The notes beneath the pieces are model-generated. The model had not been told where the DNA came from and made no database searches. It worked only from the letters and a program-made list of their open reading frames with translations. 64,000 nucleotides of DNA, taken from assembly GCF_004006535.1 (NCBI RefSeq), contig NZ_RLIH01000010.1:26271-90270 (forward strand). The letters run 5' to 3'. Positions 1 through 9,560 of the stretch are shown here, one piece after another. Position 1 is the stretch's first letter, and every line of letters starts with the position of its first letter. Source of the stretch: Anaerosphaera multitolerans (GTDB taxonomy: Bacteria; Bacillota; Clostridia; Tissierellales; Peptoniphilaceae). A program made the translations under genes and the position numbers.

Positions 1-1
1 T

Positions 2-643
2 ATATCAATTAAAACCTATTTGGAAATGTCAAAAGAAAATTCAAAAAATATTACTAAAAAGTCAAAATTTAAATTACCTAAAATGTTTCAGACAACACCA
101 GGTACCTTATGTGCCGTAGGTATTGTAGTATTGATAGCAACCTATCTTAGCAGCCTTACAAACGGAGTAATTAATACGTTTATCATTGCATTAATCTTAG
201 GAACAGGATTAAGAAGTATCGGTGTATTTAAACCTAATATCTTAGGAGGTATTGATGCTTTTGGAATCATGATGCTTGCCATAATGCTGATTATATTCGG
301 TCCACTATCTACCCTTGCAATTGATGACTTGTTGGGACTTATTTTCCCATTAATGATATCTTTTGTTATTGGAATCACCGGATGTATCCTGTTTGCATCA
401 ATCACAGGTAAATTTATGGGGTATAGCCTTCCCATGTCAATTTCTATAGGTTTAACCTCTCTTTACGGTTTCCCCGGAACTATGGTATTAAGTCAAGAAG
501 CCGCAAGAAGCGCAGGCGATTCAGACCTAGAAGTTAAAGCCATTGAAGGAGAAATTTTACCTAAAATGATTGTTGCTGGATTTTCAACAGTAACCATAAC
601 TTCTGTGTTCATTACAAGTATATTGGTGAATTTTATCTATTAA
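2..643 (+). CDS. Polytopic membrane protein, 5' end outside window
   Basis: The reading frame is open from base 2, so the gene very likely starts before the window; an internal TTG at 20 or ATG at 26 are the first visible starts and neither has a clear ribosome site. The visible part has a lysine-rich cytoplasmic stretch followed by about five hydrophobic segments, with a conserved-looking loop (SLYGFPGTMVLSQEAARS) between two of them. The layout suggests the C-terminal half of a secondary transporter or permease-type protein. I do not recognise the family; a glutamate/sodium symporter-like fold is one guess. It is followed after 17 bases by a secreted protein gene on the same strand, probably in one transcript. 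Confidence 0.6.
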   Translation: MSIKTYLEMSKENSKNITKKSKFKLPKMFQTTPGTLCAVGIVVLIATYLSSLTNGVINTFIIALILGTGLRSIGVFKPNILGGIDAFGIMMLAIMLIIFGPLSTLAIDDLLGLIFPLMISFVIGITGCILFASITGKFMGYSLPMSISIGLTSLYGFPGTMVLSQEAARSAGDSDLEVKAIEGEILPKMIVAGFSTVTITSVFITSILVNFIY

Positions 644-660
644 TTTAAAAAGGAGAAATA

Positions 661-1305
661 ATGAATAAATCTAAAATTATTATAATAACTTTATTTTGTA
701 TCACATTAGGTCTTACAACCTTTAAACTAATCAGTCCAAGAAAAGCTGATCAAGATATATCCGTAGCAAAAACTGCAACACTTTTAACAAATTCAGATGG
801 ATATTTTATATACAGAGGTATAATTACCGAAAAAGATGAAAATTTCATCACAGTAGAACAAGTAAATGGCTTTAACTACGGTATTCCGAAAATAACCTTT
901 CTTATTAATAAAGAAACGGCATTTAGTGTTAATGCAGTAGAATTAGAACTTGGACATTTTATAGAGGTTCAATATAAAAATAATCCTTATGTATCTAAAC
1001 CTAATGAAATAACTGCAAGCGAGATTATTTTAATCAGTACCTTTGGAGAAGATATTCTAAAAAACGGAAATATCATTTCTTCAACACCAATTGATGCAGA
1101 CAACTTTCGTGTAGAAATTGAAACAATCGTTGATGGGCAGTCTAGCTCCACCACTATTATATTATTGGTTCCTGTAGAGTCCATGGAAATACTATCTCCT
1201 GAAGATTTGACTGAAGGCTTACTCATCTCTGCAATTACAAAGGGAGTTGCAACAGCAAGTATTCCTCCTCAATATCCGGTTCTATATTTACTACCTATTG
1301 AATAA
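661..1305 (+). CDS. Secreted or membrane-anchored protein of unknown function
   Basis: The 214-residue product starts with a lysine and a hydrophobic stretch (residues 5-22) that reads as a signal peptide or signal anchor. The rest is soluble and rich in beta-type sequence with many Ile, Thr and Glu residues. I see no known domain, no lipobox and no sorting signal. A good ribosome site (AAAGGAG at 649-655) precedes the ATG, and the gene follows the upstream membrane protein with a 17-base gap, so the two are probably co-transcribed. A hairpin at 1348-1379 may end the transcript. The function is unknown. Confidence 0.65.
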   Translation: MNKSKIIIITLFCITLGLTTFKLISPRKADQDISVAKTATLLTNSDGYFIYRGIITEKDENFITVEQVNGFNYGIPKITFLINKETAFSVNAVELELGHFIEVQYKNNPYVSKPNEITASEIILISTFGEDILKNGNIISSTPIDADNFRVEIETIVDGQSSSTTIILLVPVESMEILSPEDLTEGLLISAITKGVATASIPPQYPVLYLLPIE

Positions 1306-1347
1306 CTGAAATTCAAAGGACGTAACTTATAAAGTTGTCAAAAAAAA

Positions 1348-1379
1348 TATAAAACATTCATAATTATAAATGTTTTATA
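1348..1379. terminator. AT-rich inverted repeat, possible bidirectional terminator
   Basis: Eleven-base arms TATAAAACATT and AATGTTTTATA flank a short loop about 45 bases after the stop of the secreted protein gene. The stem is AT-only apart from one pair, so it is weak as a terminator. Confidence 0.4.
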
Positions 1380-1398
1380 ATACAAAGAAAACTTAAAG

Positions 1399-1446
1399 TA
1401 AGTTGTATAAATGAAATCATACACTTTTTTTCACTTATACAACTTA
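1399..1446. repeat. 12-bp inverted repeat at the edge of the relaxase remnant
   Basis: TAAGTTGTATAA at 1399-1410 is mirrored by TTATACAACTTA at 1435-1446 with a 24-base spacer. It sits just before the decayed mobilization gene and could be a terminator, an operator or the scar of a mobile element end. Confidence 0.4.
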
Positions 1447-1477
1447 TTTTAAACTTAAATGGTCAAGTCAGAAAAGG

Positions 1478-1984
1478 ATGCACCGTTATCAAAAAGGGAA
1501 AGTTTGCGAAAGTCACTTATTCACAACCAAAGATGAGCGTTTCAAGAGTGAAGCATTTTTACAGGAATCAAAAGAGGTTTACACGGAGCTTATCAATAGG
1601 CACATTTCAGATTCCGAACAACGATTGAAAGTATTTGATAGGAACAGCGTGTATCTTCCCACAAAAAAGATAGTCAAAAGCAACCCCACGGCTGCCGAAA
1701 TCGAAGCGGACAGCATCACAAAGGCATGAATGGAACAAAACAGCGTTTGGCTTCTCGTATCGGGTATTGAATAAGCAAAGATACTGGAAATCAAACAGAC
1801 TGAAATCCACGACAAAAACAGTAAATCCATCTGTGAAAATGGTTGGCTTCAAAACCTGTTTAAAGTTGTCATAAGCGATGTAAATAAATTTCTGCAAGCC
1901 ATCATCCATGAAAAGAATGTACAACCCAAGCCAGTCCTTAATATGGATATGAACGAGTCCCGCAAATACAGAACCTTATGCTAA
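1478..1984 (+). pseudogene. Relaxase (mobilization protein) C-terminal remnant
   Basis: The first 83 codons (1478-1729) and the in-frame continuation after TGA at 1727-1729 read like the C-terminal part of the long relaxases of Tn1549-type conjugative elements: a charged helical stretch, then NPTAAEIEAD, then LVSGIE, EIKQTEIHDK, NGWLQNLFK and FLQAIIHEK. Stops at 1727 and about 1771, and the missing N-terminal catalytic part, show that it is dead. It marks this end of the window as the footprint of an old integrative or mobilizable element; the neighbouring SDR gene may be surviving cargo. The family assignment rests on remembered motif similarity, not on a search. Confidence 0.6.
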
Positions 1985-2150
1985 ACAAGCGAAAGTAATT
2001 AAGAAATTATAAGAGCTCACACTACCGAATCTACGACAGCAACTTGCTGAAACAACAGGTATTTCCAAAGATAGGGACAGATAGTCATAACATAGGAATC
2101 ATCACCGCAGGGCTACCTGCTTTGCAGTTTTACATATCTCAGAGCATAAG

Positions 2151-2184
2151 AAAACACCCTGCAAGACGCAAAATCTTGCAGGGT
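2151..2184 (-). terminator. Terminator of the SDR gene
   Basis: A perfect 11-base stem (ACCCTGCAAGA paired with TCTTGCAGGGT) with a 7-base loop lies about 50 bases downstream of the SDR stop. On the minus strand it is followed by GTTTTCTT, as expected for an intrinsic terminator. Confidence 0.75.
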
Positions 2185-2231
2185 ATAATTTTGTAAATTC
2201 ACAAAACAGAAAGGTATAGATAGATTGTAGG

Positions 2232-3044
2232 TTAGAGGGCGTGTCCACCGGACACTTTTATTACTTGTCCAGTAAGCATTCTTGCTTGTTCACTTGCCAA
2301 GAACAAAATAGTTTCAGCAATATCTTCTGGTTGAATCAATTTTCCCATTGGAATTAACGGAAGGACTGCTTTTTCCAAATGATTATCAATCCATCCTGTC
2401 TGCGTTGGACCCGGTGCAACCGCATTAACAGTAATTCCATACTTTCCTACTTCCATAGCAATGCTACGGGTAAGTGCTTCTAAAGAAGCTTTACTCGCTC
2501 CATAGGTAATTTGACCTGCAAAAATTTGTGCGGAATCCGTAGAAAGATTAATTATTCTTCCGTAATCACCACGATGGTTAATCAGTTCTCTTGTCATCAA
2601 AAGACTTCCTCGAACATTCACTGCAAAGGTGTCATCAATCACATTTTGTGTAATTGTTTCAATAGTATCGATACCCTCCATATCACCACTAGCCGCATTA
2701 TTCACAAGAATATCAATTCTTCCGTATTTCTCTATGGTAGCAGAATAGATTGCCTTTACTGCATCCTCATCGGTAATATCACTTTCAAACACAAGATAAT
2801 CTGCGTTCATTTCTCTAAGTTTGCTTTCTATAACATCTGCATTCCCTGCATTTGCTTCAAAGTATCTGTCAGTTCCATTCCTATCCGTTTTATTTGGATC
2901 AAATGGTCTGGGTTCTTTCTTGTATACCAAAACCACCTTTGCCCCTTCACGAGCAAAAGCAAACGCTGTAGTCGCTCCAATTCCTTGCGGGTTATTCACT
3001 CCTGTAATTATAGCCACTCTATCCTTTAATCCGTAATCGACCAT
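2232..3044 (-). CDS. SDR family NAD(P)-dependent oxidoreductase
   Basis: A 270-residue short-chain dehydrogenase/reductase. The Rossmann cofactor motif is in the form GVNNPQGIG (about residues 15-23), followed by the NNAA motif near residue 118, a Ser in LSTDSAQ near 168 and the catalytic pair in YGASK near 181-185. The PGPTQTGW stretch and the C-terminal GQVIKVSGGHAL are typical of FabG-like 3-oxoacyl-ACP reductase relatives. The length is normal. The substrate cannot be told from sequence. It stands alone between a relaxase remnant and a decayed gene-poor region, with its own terminator, so it may be cargo of a former mobile element. An AGGAGGA ribosome site precedes the ATG. Confidence 0.9.
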   Translation of the reverse strand: MVDYGLKDRVAIITGVNNPQGIGATTAFAFAREGAKVVLVYKKEPRPFDPNKTDRNGTDRYFEANAGNADVIESKLREMNADYLVFESDITDEDAVKAIYSATIEKYGRIDILVNNAASGDMEGIDTIETITQNVIDDTFAVNVRGSLLMTRELINHRGDYGRIINLSTDSAQIFAGQITYGASKASLEALTRSIAMEVGKYGITVNAVAPGPTQTGWIDNHLEKAVLPLIPMGKLIQPEDIAETILFLASEQARMLTGQVIKVSGGHAL

Positions 3045-4312
3045 TTATATTTCCTCCTAGAACTCAAGGGTTTCACGATAAGGTCGCCTTGTTCTTTTAA
3101 TAACTAAAATATATCAAAAAAACACAGCAAAATCTACTATCTACCAACTTCAATATCTCTATTTTTTAATTTATATCTATTGTTGAAATTATTAATATGT
3201 ATATATTCATTATCAGATCGGTACACCTATTTCATACTAATTCATTAATTCTTCAATATTATACATAAATATACTTTTTCCTGATATTCTCTCATTAAAA
3301 TTTTATGTGATATATAAACCACAACCAGTAGCTCTGTTGATTCCTATAATTCCCAATAGCTGAGCCTATTTTTTATATTTTATAATTTGATATACAACCT
3401 GCTCCATTAACCACTAAGTATATAGAGTTTTTATTATTCGCTTATTCTATATTTAAAACAATACATACCTCTACTGCTCCACTAAGTATATTTCTTAGTC
3501 CAGATGTTTAAATTAGACTAAACAAATTTAATGCTATTCTATATTTTCTTTTAATAAATATATAATCATTTCGTGCTCATTAATGTAATTTGGTTATTTA
3601 TTGTAAAAGTTTCTGTTTATAAGGGGTATTTATTTTAACGTAATATAATTAACCTTGAGGGTTATCCATAACTCCTTAATAAATCATACTCTGAAAAAGT
3701 TGCCCTTAATGGGCTTCTTTTTCATTTCGTGCTTATAAACGTTTTTTGGTTACTTATTGACCAAATCTTTATTTATATAGGTTATAATATTTATTGATAA
3801 ATCATTGACCTCACAAATTAAATGTCCTAACTATTTATGTTGCTGAAAAGGTAGTCCTTATGGGACTTCTTTTTCATTTCTAAACTATTAACTGAAGATT
3901 AATTTATTTATACTAAATCTCAATTGACAACTTAACACATACTTTACAATTACTTAGCATTTAAATAGTCCTATACTCTGTTTTATTATCTACTATTTGT
4001 ATTTTAATATTACTTGTTAAATCTAAGAAATATTATATAAATATTTATATTTTCCTAATATCAATTTTATAATTCCTGTTTCACGGAATTTTTTAAAGTC
4101 TTTTATCTCTTATAAAGTGCAGCTCACTAAATGTTTCTTTTTTGTTTTCAGAAAGTTTTTTAGACTTCCTTGAAAAAAATAATTCTAATTCCAATAAAAG
4201 TATTAAAACATATACTTCAAAATTAAACACTTAAATATTATTTTTTCTTTCTCTAAAAAACACTACCACATAACATAAGTTATGCAACAGCACTAGTTAT
4301 TTATATTTTTTA
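3045..4312. other. Gene-poor decayed region
   Basis: I see no credible gene in about 1.25 kb. It is very AT-rich with stops in all frames. It contains a two-copy tandem repeat (3567-3874, listed separately) and no other recognisable structure. Confidence 0.6.
3567..3874 (+). repeat. Two-copy degenerate tandem repeat ending in terminator-like hairpins
   Basis: Two units of about 155 bases begin with CATTTCGTGCT (3567 and 3723) and share TTTGGTTA-TTATTG further in. Each ends with a hairpin and T-run: GCCCTTAATGGGC then TTCTTTTTC in unit 1, and AGTCCTTATGGGACT then TCTTTTTC in unit 2. The units are clearly related but diverged, consistent with an old tandem duplication of a leader or terminator segment. 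Confidence 0.6.
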
Positions 4313-4525
4313 CTATGAAAGTACATTTTTAAAGAACTCAATAAATTCTTTTGACTCATCTATTTGCTTTACTAATAAACACACATTGTCCGGATCTTCA
4401 TTAATCATTTCCGGCACACTAAACTGTATATATTTTTTAGGAAAAACATCTGATTTTATCGTTAGTTCTTTTGGAAAAAAACTTTGTTTTGCCTTGATAA
4501 TATTTTTTATTATATTTGGTCTCAC
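4313..4525 (-). pseudogene. C-terminal fragment of an unknown protein fused to an IS256 end
   Basis: A 70-codon open stretch with no ribosome site starts at a GTG immediately next to the terminal fragment of an IS256-type transposase gene. The sequence is charged and looks like the tail of a soluble protein (ending EFIEFFKNVLS), but I do not recognise it. The junction suggests that an insertion or deletion removed the 5' part of the host gene. Confidence 0.35.
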
Positions 4526-4527
4526 AT

Positions 4528-4640
4528 CATTTACAAATGTACAGCTTCCTTTTTCTCTTTACTTATTCTTCTTTTCTTTGCCATATAAATAGCCTCCTAT
4601 GATATTTTTATCTTATCATGAAGGCTATATTTACAGACTT
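4528..4640 (-). mobile_element. IS256-family left-end remnant
   Basis: The minus strand carries the leader AGGAGGCTATTTATATGGC and the first codons MAKKRRISKEKKEA of a transposase. It matches, at roughly 90 percent over about 85 bases, the left end of the IS256-type remnant at 17740-17830. After 17 codons the reading frame ends at TAA. Only the terminal segment survives. Confidence 0.65.
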
Positions 4641-4793
4641 TTCCACATGCTCTAATCAATCAACTATTAATCAATGAAAAATCCCTAAACGTTTAAAAAA
4701 TATTCAAAAATTTAATACGGTAAAAAATACTTACATATTTAAGTTGACAGTCCCACTTACTCCATTTCTATAAATCTAATTCATACTATTTTC

Positions 4794-5699
4794 TTATTTA
4801 TTATTTTCAATTGATACTGTTCTAGTCTCATCATTCCATCCTACTTTGCAATTAAATATTTCTGCAATTGCTCTTATAGGTACAAACGTTCTTCCATTAA
4901 TTATCTCAGATTCAACGTCAATTTCCATTTTGACTCCATCATTTTTCATTATTGTATTTTCCCCAGTAGTAAGTACTAACTTAGGATCTCCTATACCAAT
5001 TGTAACTTCTCTATTATCTTTATTCCAGTCCACTTCTAATCCTAGCTCTTCAGATATAAATCGAAGTGGTACCATTGTTCGATTGTTTTTTATATAAGGT
5101 GGTACATCAACATTTACTATCTTTCCATTTACTTCAATGGTAATATCCTTGGTTGGCACTTCATTAACTTTTTTCTCCCTTTGTTTTTGAACTTTACCCT
5201 TATCTTCTTTTAAATTTATTTCTTTAGCCTCATCCCAATGAAATAGAAGATAGGCATCTTGTTCTCCTGAGCCTACACCCTCACCTGCTATTTCATCCAT
5301 TGCATCTACCCAAACAGCCACCCAAACTCTATCATCTTTATTATCTCTCTTAAATGTATATTCTTTTGTAAATTCACCATTTTGGATATTACTTCCTATT
5401 ACTTCATACTTAATTTTAGCATCATGATCAGAATATACAAATAAATTTGTAATTTGCCCATCTATATCCATAAAATGTAAAGGTTTATATTGCAATTTAT
5501 ATTCATATCTACCATCTACCTCTTTTACTATTGCTGTGTGATTAATTGCCTCATTTCCCATTGAGTATTTGTCAGGTTTCTCACTTTGATGCATCATATC
5601 TACAGGAACTTCATATACTTTACCCTCTATAGCATTTACAGGAAAAATCGTTCCAAAAAAAAACAATAAACTGAGAACAACGCTTGCTAATCTTTTCAT
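4794..5699 (-). CDS. Secreted NEAT-domain heme-binding protein with copper amine oxidase-N repeats
   Basis: The 301-residue protein has a signal peptide (1-23), one NEAT domain (about 27-155) and, after a short Lys-rich linker, two stalk-like repeats of the copper amine oxidase N-terminal type (about 185-300: VPLRFISEELGLEVDWN and VPIRAIAEIFNCKVGWN), which are often found in surface proteins of anaerobic Firmicutes. The NEAT domain lacks the classical YxxxY; Met47 in YSMGNEAINH and Met134 in VDAMDEIAG are candidate axial heme ligands, as in Shr NEAT2 and Shp. It has no transmembrane tail or sorting motif, so it is probably secreted or loosely wall-bound. It is the last gene of the heme locus, 60 bases after the SLH receptor gene with a hairpin between them. 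Confidence 0.85.
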   Translation of the reverse strand: MKRLASVVLSLLFFFGTIFPVNAIEGKVYEVPVDMMHQSEKPDKYSMGNEAINHTAIVKEVDGRYEYKLQYKPLHFMDIDGQITNLFVYSDHDAKIKYEVIGSNIQNGEFTKEYTFKRDNKDDRVWVAVWVDAMDEIAGEGVGSGEQDAYLLFHWDEAKEINLKEDKGKVQKQREKKVNEVPTKDITIEVNGKIVNVDVPPYIKNNRTMVPLRFISEELGLEVDWNKDNREVTIGIGDPKLVLTTGENTIMKNDGVKMEIDVESEIINGRTFVPIRAIAEIFNCKVGWNDETRTVSIENNK

Positions 5700-5726
5700 T
5701 TCTCTTTCCTCTCTATTTTTTAATCA

Positions 5727-5752
5727 AAGCACGGACTTTTAAATCCGTGCTT
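5727..5752 (-). terminator. Hairpin between the two NEAT genes
   Basis: AAGCACGGA pairs with TCCGTGCTT around an 8-base loop, directly after the SLH-receptor stop. It is followed on the minus strand by TGATTAAAAAA rather than a T-run, so it may be a weak terminator or an mRNA-stabilising stem. Confidence 0.55.
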
Positions 5753-5759
5753 AGCTATA

Positions 5760-8700
5760 TTAATGATCTAAATTGTATAATACTTGAGCTACTTGAGCTC
5801 TTGTAAAGTCATCTTTAGGAACAAATCTGCCATCAGGCATTCCTTTTACTAGTCCTTTACGTGCCACTTTCATAACATCTTCTCTCGCCCAATAAGCTAT
5901 TTCTGAACTGTCGCTAAAACTTATGTCCTCATTTACATTTTCTTTATTCTTAGCTGTTGATTCTATAAAACGATTTAATATCGTAGCCATTTCCTCTCTT
6001 GTTATTGCTTTATTTGGTTTAAAAGTCTTGTCATCATAACCTTTTACTATTCCCTTTTTATCTGCCCAATTTACAAAAGGCGCATAGTACTCTCCAGATT
6101 TCACATCAACAAATGATGACGAAGCAGTATTATTTGCTATTCCTGCCATACGACCAAGTACCGTAACAAATTGACCTCTTGTTATCGCCTTATCTGGGCT
6201 AAATAAAGTATCCGTAGTACCTTTAAAATAACCCTTACTTGCCACATAATTTATAACATTTTCAGCCCAATGACCCTTAATGTCAGTAAATTTATTCCCT
6301 TCAACTTTTTCTTCTTTCTTTTCGTCAGTTCTGGCAACTTCCTTTGCATTATTCCAGTCAAATACTAAAATGGCATCTTGCTCTCCATCACCTGGTGAAC
6401 CACCAGCAATTTCGTCCATTGCGTCCACCCAAACCGCCACTCTTATTTCATCTTCTTTTAACTCTTTTCTTGTAAAAGTGAATTTATTTCTATTTTTCGA
6501 TGCTTCTATTTTAGAAGATCCAGAACCACTTTCATATATAAATAAATTAGTTAAATGTCCTTCTCTACCCATTAATTTCATTGGATTAAATGTTAAAGTA
6601 TATATCGCTTTCCCATCTTGTTCAACAACTTTTGCAGTATGAACAATTGCATTATCCGCCATAGATTCTTTACTTATATCGTAAGCATGTTTTACTTTAA
6701 CAGGAACTTCATAAGTTACAGATGCTTTATTTTTATCTATTTCTTTATTCTTATCCTTAAATATTCTCATTGTATCTTCCAAGTCTTCTATGGCAATATC
6801 TACATCTCTTTGATCATAATCTTTAGGATTGTTTAAAATTCTATTTGCTTTGTCAATTGCATTATTTAATTTTCTAATTTCATCTTCTTTATATCCCTTT
6901 CTATCTAGTTTTTTTGCCTCATTAACTATACTTTTAAGTCTTGTAGTATTTAATTTTTTTAATTTTTCTTTCTCTTTAGGCTTTTCTCCATTGTATGTGA
7001 AGCGTAATATAGCATTTTGTTCTCCTGAACCTCTTCCTCCACCTGCTATTTCATCCATTGCATCTACCCAAACTGCTACTTTTACTTCACTTCGAGGTTT
7101 CCCTGGAAGGGTAAAAGCAAAGGTGTCACCGGATTTATCAGCTTCAAACCTATTATTTCCATCATATATAAATAAGTTTGTCAAATATCCCTGCATACCC
7201 ATAAATTGTAGAGAATGAGTATCTATTCTATACATTGTCTGTCCATTTTTTTCTGAAATCCTTGCTGTATGATTTAATGCTTCATTCCCCATTGAATATT
7301 TTCCATCTTCGTAGTAATGCCACATTTCAACATAAGCAGTTTGTTCTCCCCCTGTACTATTATGACTTAAATTACCACTTGAATCATTGTTTATTGAAGG
7401 CTTATCTTCCAAATTTGCCATTGCCAAATATAATAATTCCGCCGCCTTATTTATTTCATCTTGAGTTGCTCCTTTTTTATCTAATAACATCCTACCCAAA
7501 TATAATTTTTCCTCAAATTTCTTACGAGAAGATTCTGTTTTATCATAAGTAGTAAATCCCTCTGAGCGCATAATAGCATTCTTTAATATAGTAAAATCTA
7601 TAGACTTTTCTAATGGTTTTGTATATGGTGGAGTAATGCTTTGACTTAGTCCTTTAACCGCTTTCTGTAATTCTTCTACTGCTATATTTACTTCTCTGTC
7701 AGGTACATTTACATTATTGAAAACATTTTTAGCACAATCCAATGCCATCGCTAATTCTTTCAAGCTGTTTTCATTAGCATCTTCCTTATTTGCAATAACT
7801 GTTTCGTGAAGAGCGTCTATAAGCTTTTGTTTATTATTATTTTGTAAAGGTACTTTTAAAGTTTCCCAATAAATTACAAAATTCGCCTTTTTGATTCCTC
7901 CACCTTCCATAATTTCTTCCATAACTGGAACAAAAACTTCTACTCTTTGTCTTTGTCTTTCATCTGAAGAATTCGGTTTTTCTATTGGAATTCTTAAAAC
8001 TTTTGGATATGACTCAATGCCGTGTTTTTCCCCTACTTCATCTACCAGATAAGTTTCTAAGACTTCTGCATCTTTAAAACTATTTCCTGATTCATAACGA
8101 AGTCTACCTAAATACCCTTCTTCCTCTAAAAAATGAAGAGGAGCCATACTTAGTTCTAAAAAATATTCTCCATTTTCAACATAAACAGCGAAAGGCTTTT
8201 TAACCGCTCCATCCATCATAGAACGATGACTTTGATATACATTAGAGCAAGCTTCTTCAAAAGAAGGATAATTTTCAACATGATCTTGAAATACTACACC
8301 TTGTACTTCATATCTACCATCTTCTAAATCTAAGGCGTCTCCTTGAGTTCCTACTAACCCTGTTTTTCCTGCTTCCATTAATGTTTCAAGAATTTTCTGT
8401 TGTACATTAACTAGCTCCTTACTGGCTTTAGAATTTTCAAGTAAACTTTCTCCATAGCGAATTTGCATTTCCAAATCCTGTCTTACTTTAGGATTCCAAT
8501 TCTCAATGATAGCATTCTTTGCATTTTCAAGCGTTCTTTGTAAATCAGTCTTGTAAGCTCCGCCTGATGGATCATCCATGCCTTGATTTTCAGAAGGAGA
8601 ATTAATGAATTCACTTATTGCTAATTTCAATTTATCTGTTGTTTTATCCAATATTTCCTGAGTAACTTTAGAATTAAAAAGTTTTTCCCCTTCTTCAATA

Positions 8701-9560
8701 GCTATCTTTAATTTATCAAAGGCTTTCTTCGTCTTATTCCCCTTTTCAATCATCTTTGCAGCTATTAAAGCCTGATTCAAGGGCTCTTTGTTTAATTCAA
8801 ATTCCTTTAGTACTAATTGATCAACTGCTTTCTGCAGTTTTTCTACCTCTTTTATAATTAAACTCTGCTCTACTTTTAAATTGTTTTCATTTTCACTTAA
8901 AAATTGTTTAGAAACCTTTATTGTCTCACTTAAAACATTATACGATTCTGTAGTATAGTCTTCTTTAGACATTTTTTCTGCTATATCAAGCAATTCTCGC
9001 AGTACATTAAAGTCCGCATATTCTGAATCAAAAGTCATCTGTTTAAAGTCTGGAAAGCCAAATTGTACAACATCTTTCGCAATATAGCTCGTTTCCCCAA
9101 TTGACACACTATCTTTTGTTTCTATTGATATAAACTGAGCATTATCTAATGCAATATAATTCCAAGTTCCTGAACTTTGAGGGGTAAATCCTATATTACC
9201 TAATTTAAATTTAGTAATATATTTATCTTCTTTTTTGGGCGACCATTTTGAATTAAAATCTACGCTACTTAAAGCTTCCACTGAAAATGGCTTTTCTTCT
9301 ATTATTTCAATGTCTTTTAAATTCCCCTCTGCATCTGCATATTTAATAGGTCTGCTTGGATCTACGGGAACTAACCTATACTCGCTTATCTTTCCATCAC
9401 TTCCTCTATAAGATGAAATTACTGAAATAGTTACATCTACTTTGTTCCCTCTAATATCTATATCCATCCAAGGAAAAAGTGGTGCATACGAACAAATAAC
9501 AGGCGAAATCGAACGCTCTTCAAAATTTTCAAGACTACTAATATATTCAGCTTCCGACAT
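5760..9560 (-). CDS. Giant SLH-anchored multi-NEAT heme receptor, 3' part (frame-split)
   Basis: The 1266-codon frame starts without a signal peptide because it is the downstream part of a gene beginning at 10771; losing one A in the A-tract at 9592-9595 splits them. Domains from the ATG at 9560: beta-rich segment (1-185), helical FIVAR-like repeats (about 190-410), NEAT (about 425-570, RSMMDG and PVMEEIMEGG), helical linker, NEAT (about 740-856, YSMGNEALNH and VDAMDEIAG), linker, NEAT (about 948-1069, ESMADNAIVH and VDAMDEIAG), and three SLH domains (about 1091-1266). SLH domains bind pyruvylated wall polymer, so the product should be a surface receptor that takes heme from host proteins and passes it inward. 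All NEAT domains lack YxxxY. Confidence 0.88.
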   Translation of the reverse strand: MSEAEYISSLENFEERSISPVICSYAPLFPWMDIDIRGNKVDVTISVISSYRGSDGKISEYRLVPVDPSRPIKYADAEGNLKDIEIIEEKPFSVEALSSVDFNSKWSPKKEDKYITKFKLGNIGFTPQSSGTWNYIALDNAQFISIETKDSVSIGETSYIAKDVVQFGFPDFKQMTFDSEYADFNVLRELLDIAEKMSKEDYTTESYNVLSETIKVSKQFLSENENNLKVEQSLIIKEVEKLQKAVDQLVLKEFELNKEPLNQALIAAKMIEKGNKTKKAFDKLKIAIEEGEKLFNSKVTQEILDKTTDKLKLAISEFINSPSENQGMDDPSGGAYKTDLQRTLENAKNAIIENWNPKVRQDLEMQIRYGESLLENSKASKELVNVQQKILETLMEAGKTGLVGTQGDALDLEDGRYEVQGVVFQDHVENYPSFEEACSNVYQSHRSMMDGAVKKPFAVYVENGEYFLELSMAPLHFLEEEGYLGRLRYESGNSFKDAEVLETYLVDEVGEKHGIESYPKVLRIPIEKPNSSDERQRQRVEVFVPVMEEIMEGGGIKKANFVIYWETLKVPLQNNNKQKLIDALHETVIANKEDANENSLKELAMALDCAKNVFNNVNVPDREVNIAVEELQKAVKGLSQSITPPYTKPLEKSIDFTILKNAIMRSEGFTTYDKTESSRKKFEEKLYLGRMLLDKKGATQDEINKAAELLYLAMANLEDKPSINNDSSGNLSHNSTGGEQTAYVEMWHYYEDGKYSMGNEALNHTARISEKNGQTMYRIDTHSLQFMGMQGYLTNLFIYDGNNRFEADKSGDTFAFTLPGKPRSEVKVAVWVDAMDEIAGGGRGSGEQNAILRFTYNGEKPKEKEKLKKLNTTRLKSIVNEAKKLDRKGYKEDEIRKLNNAIDKANRILNNPKDYDQRDVDIAIEDLEDTMRIFKDKNKEIDKNKASVTYEVPVKVKHAYDISKESMADNAIVHTAKVVEQDGKAIYTLTFNPMKLMGREGHLTNLFIYESGSGSSKIEASKNRNKFTFTRKELKEDEIRVAVWVDAMDEIAGGSPGDGEQDAILVFDWNNAKEVARTDEKKEEKVEGNKFTDIKGHWAENVINYVASKGYFKGTTDTLFSPDKAITRGQFVTVLGRMAGIANNTASSSFVDVKSGEYYAPFVNWADKKGIVKGYDDKTFKPNKAITREEMATILNRFIESTAKNKENVNEDISFSDSSEIAYWAREDVMKVARKGLVKGMPDGRFVPKDDFTRAQVAQVLYNLDH

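Noticed and set aside
2511..3036. Plus-strand open frames opposite the SDR gene
   Set aside because: They mirror the coding strand of a clear SDR gene and have no ribosome sites or familiar sequence.
4313..4592. A small gene on the plus strand (4386-4592)
   Set aside because: It overlaps the IS256 end and the fragment on the other strand and has no ribosome site.
6280..7552. Several plus-strand frames opposite the NEAT/SLH receptor gene
   Set aside because: They are shadows of the receptor's repeated domains and lack start signals.
5760..9560. CRISPR or tandem DNA repeats in the giant receptor gene
   Set aside because: The repetition is at protein-domain level (NEAT, SLH, helical linkers); there are no regularly spaced identical DNA repeats.
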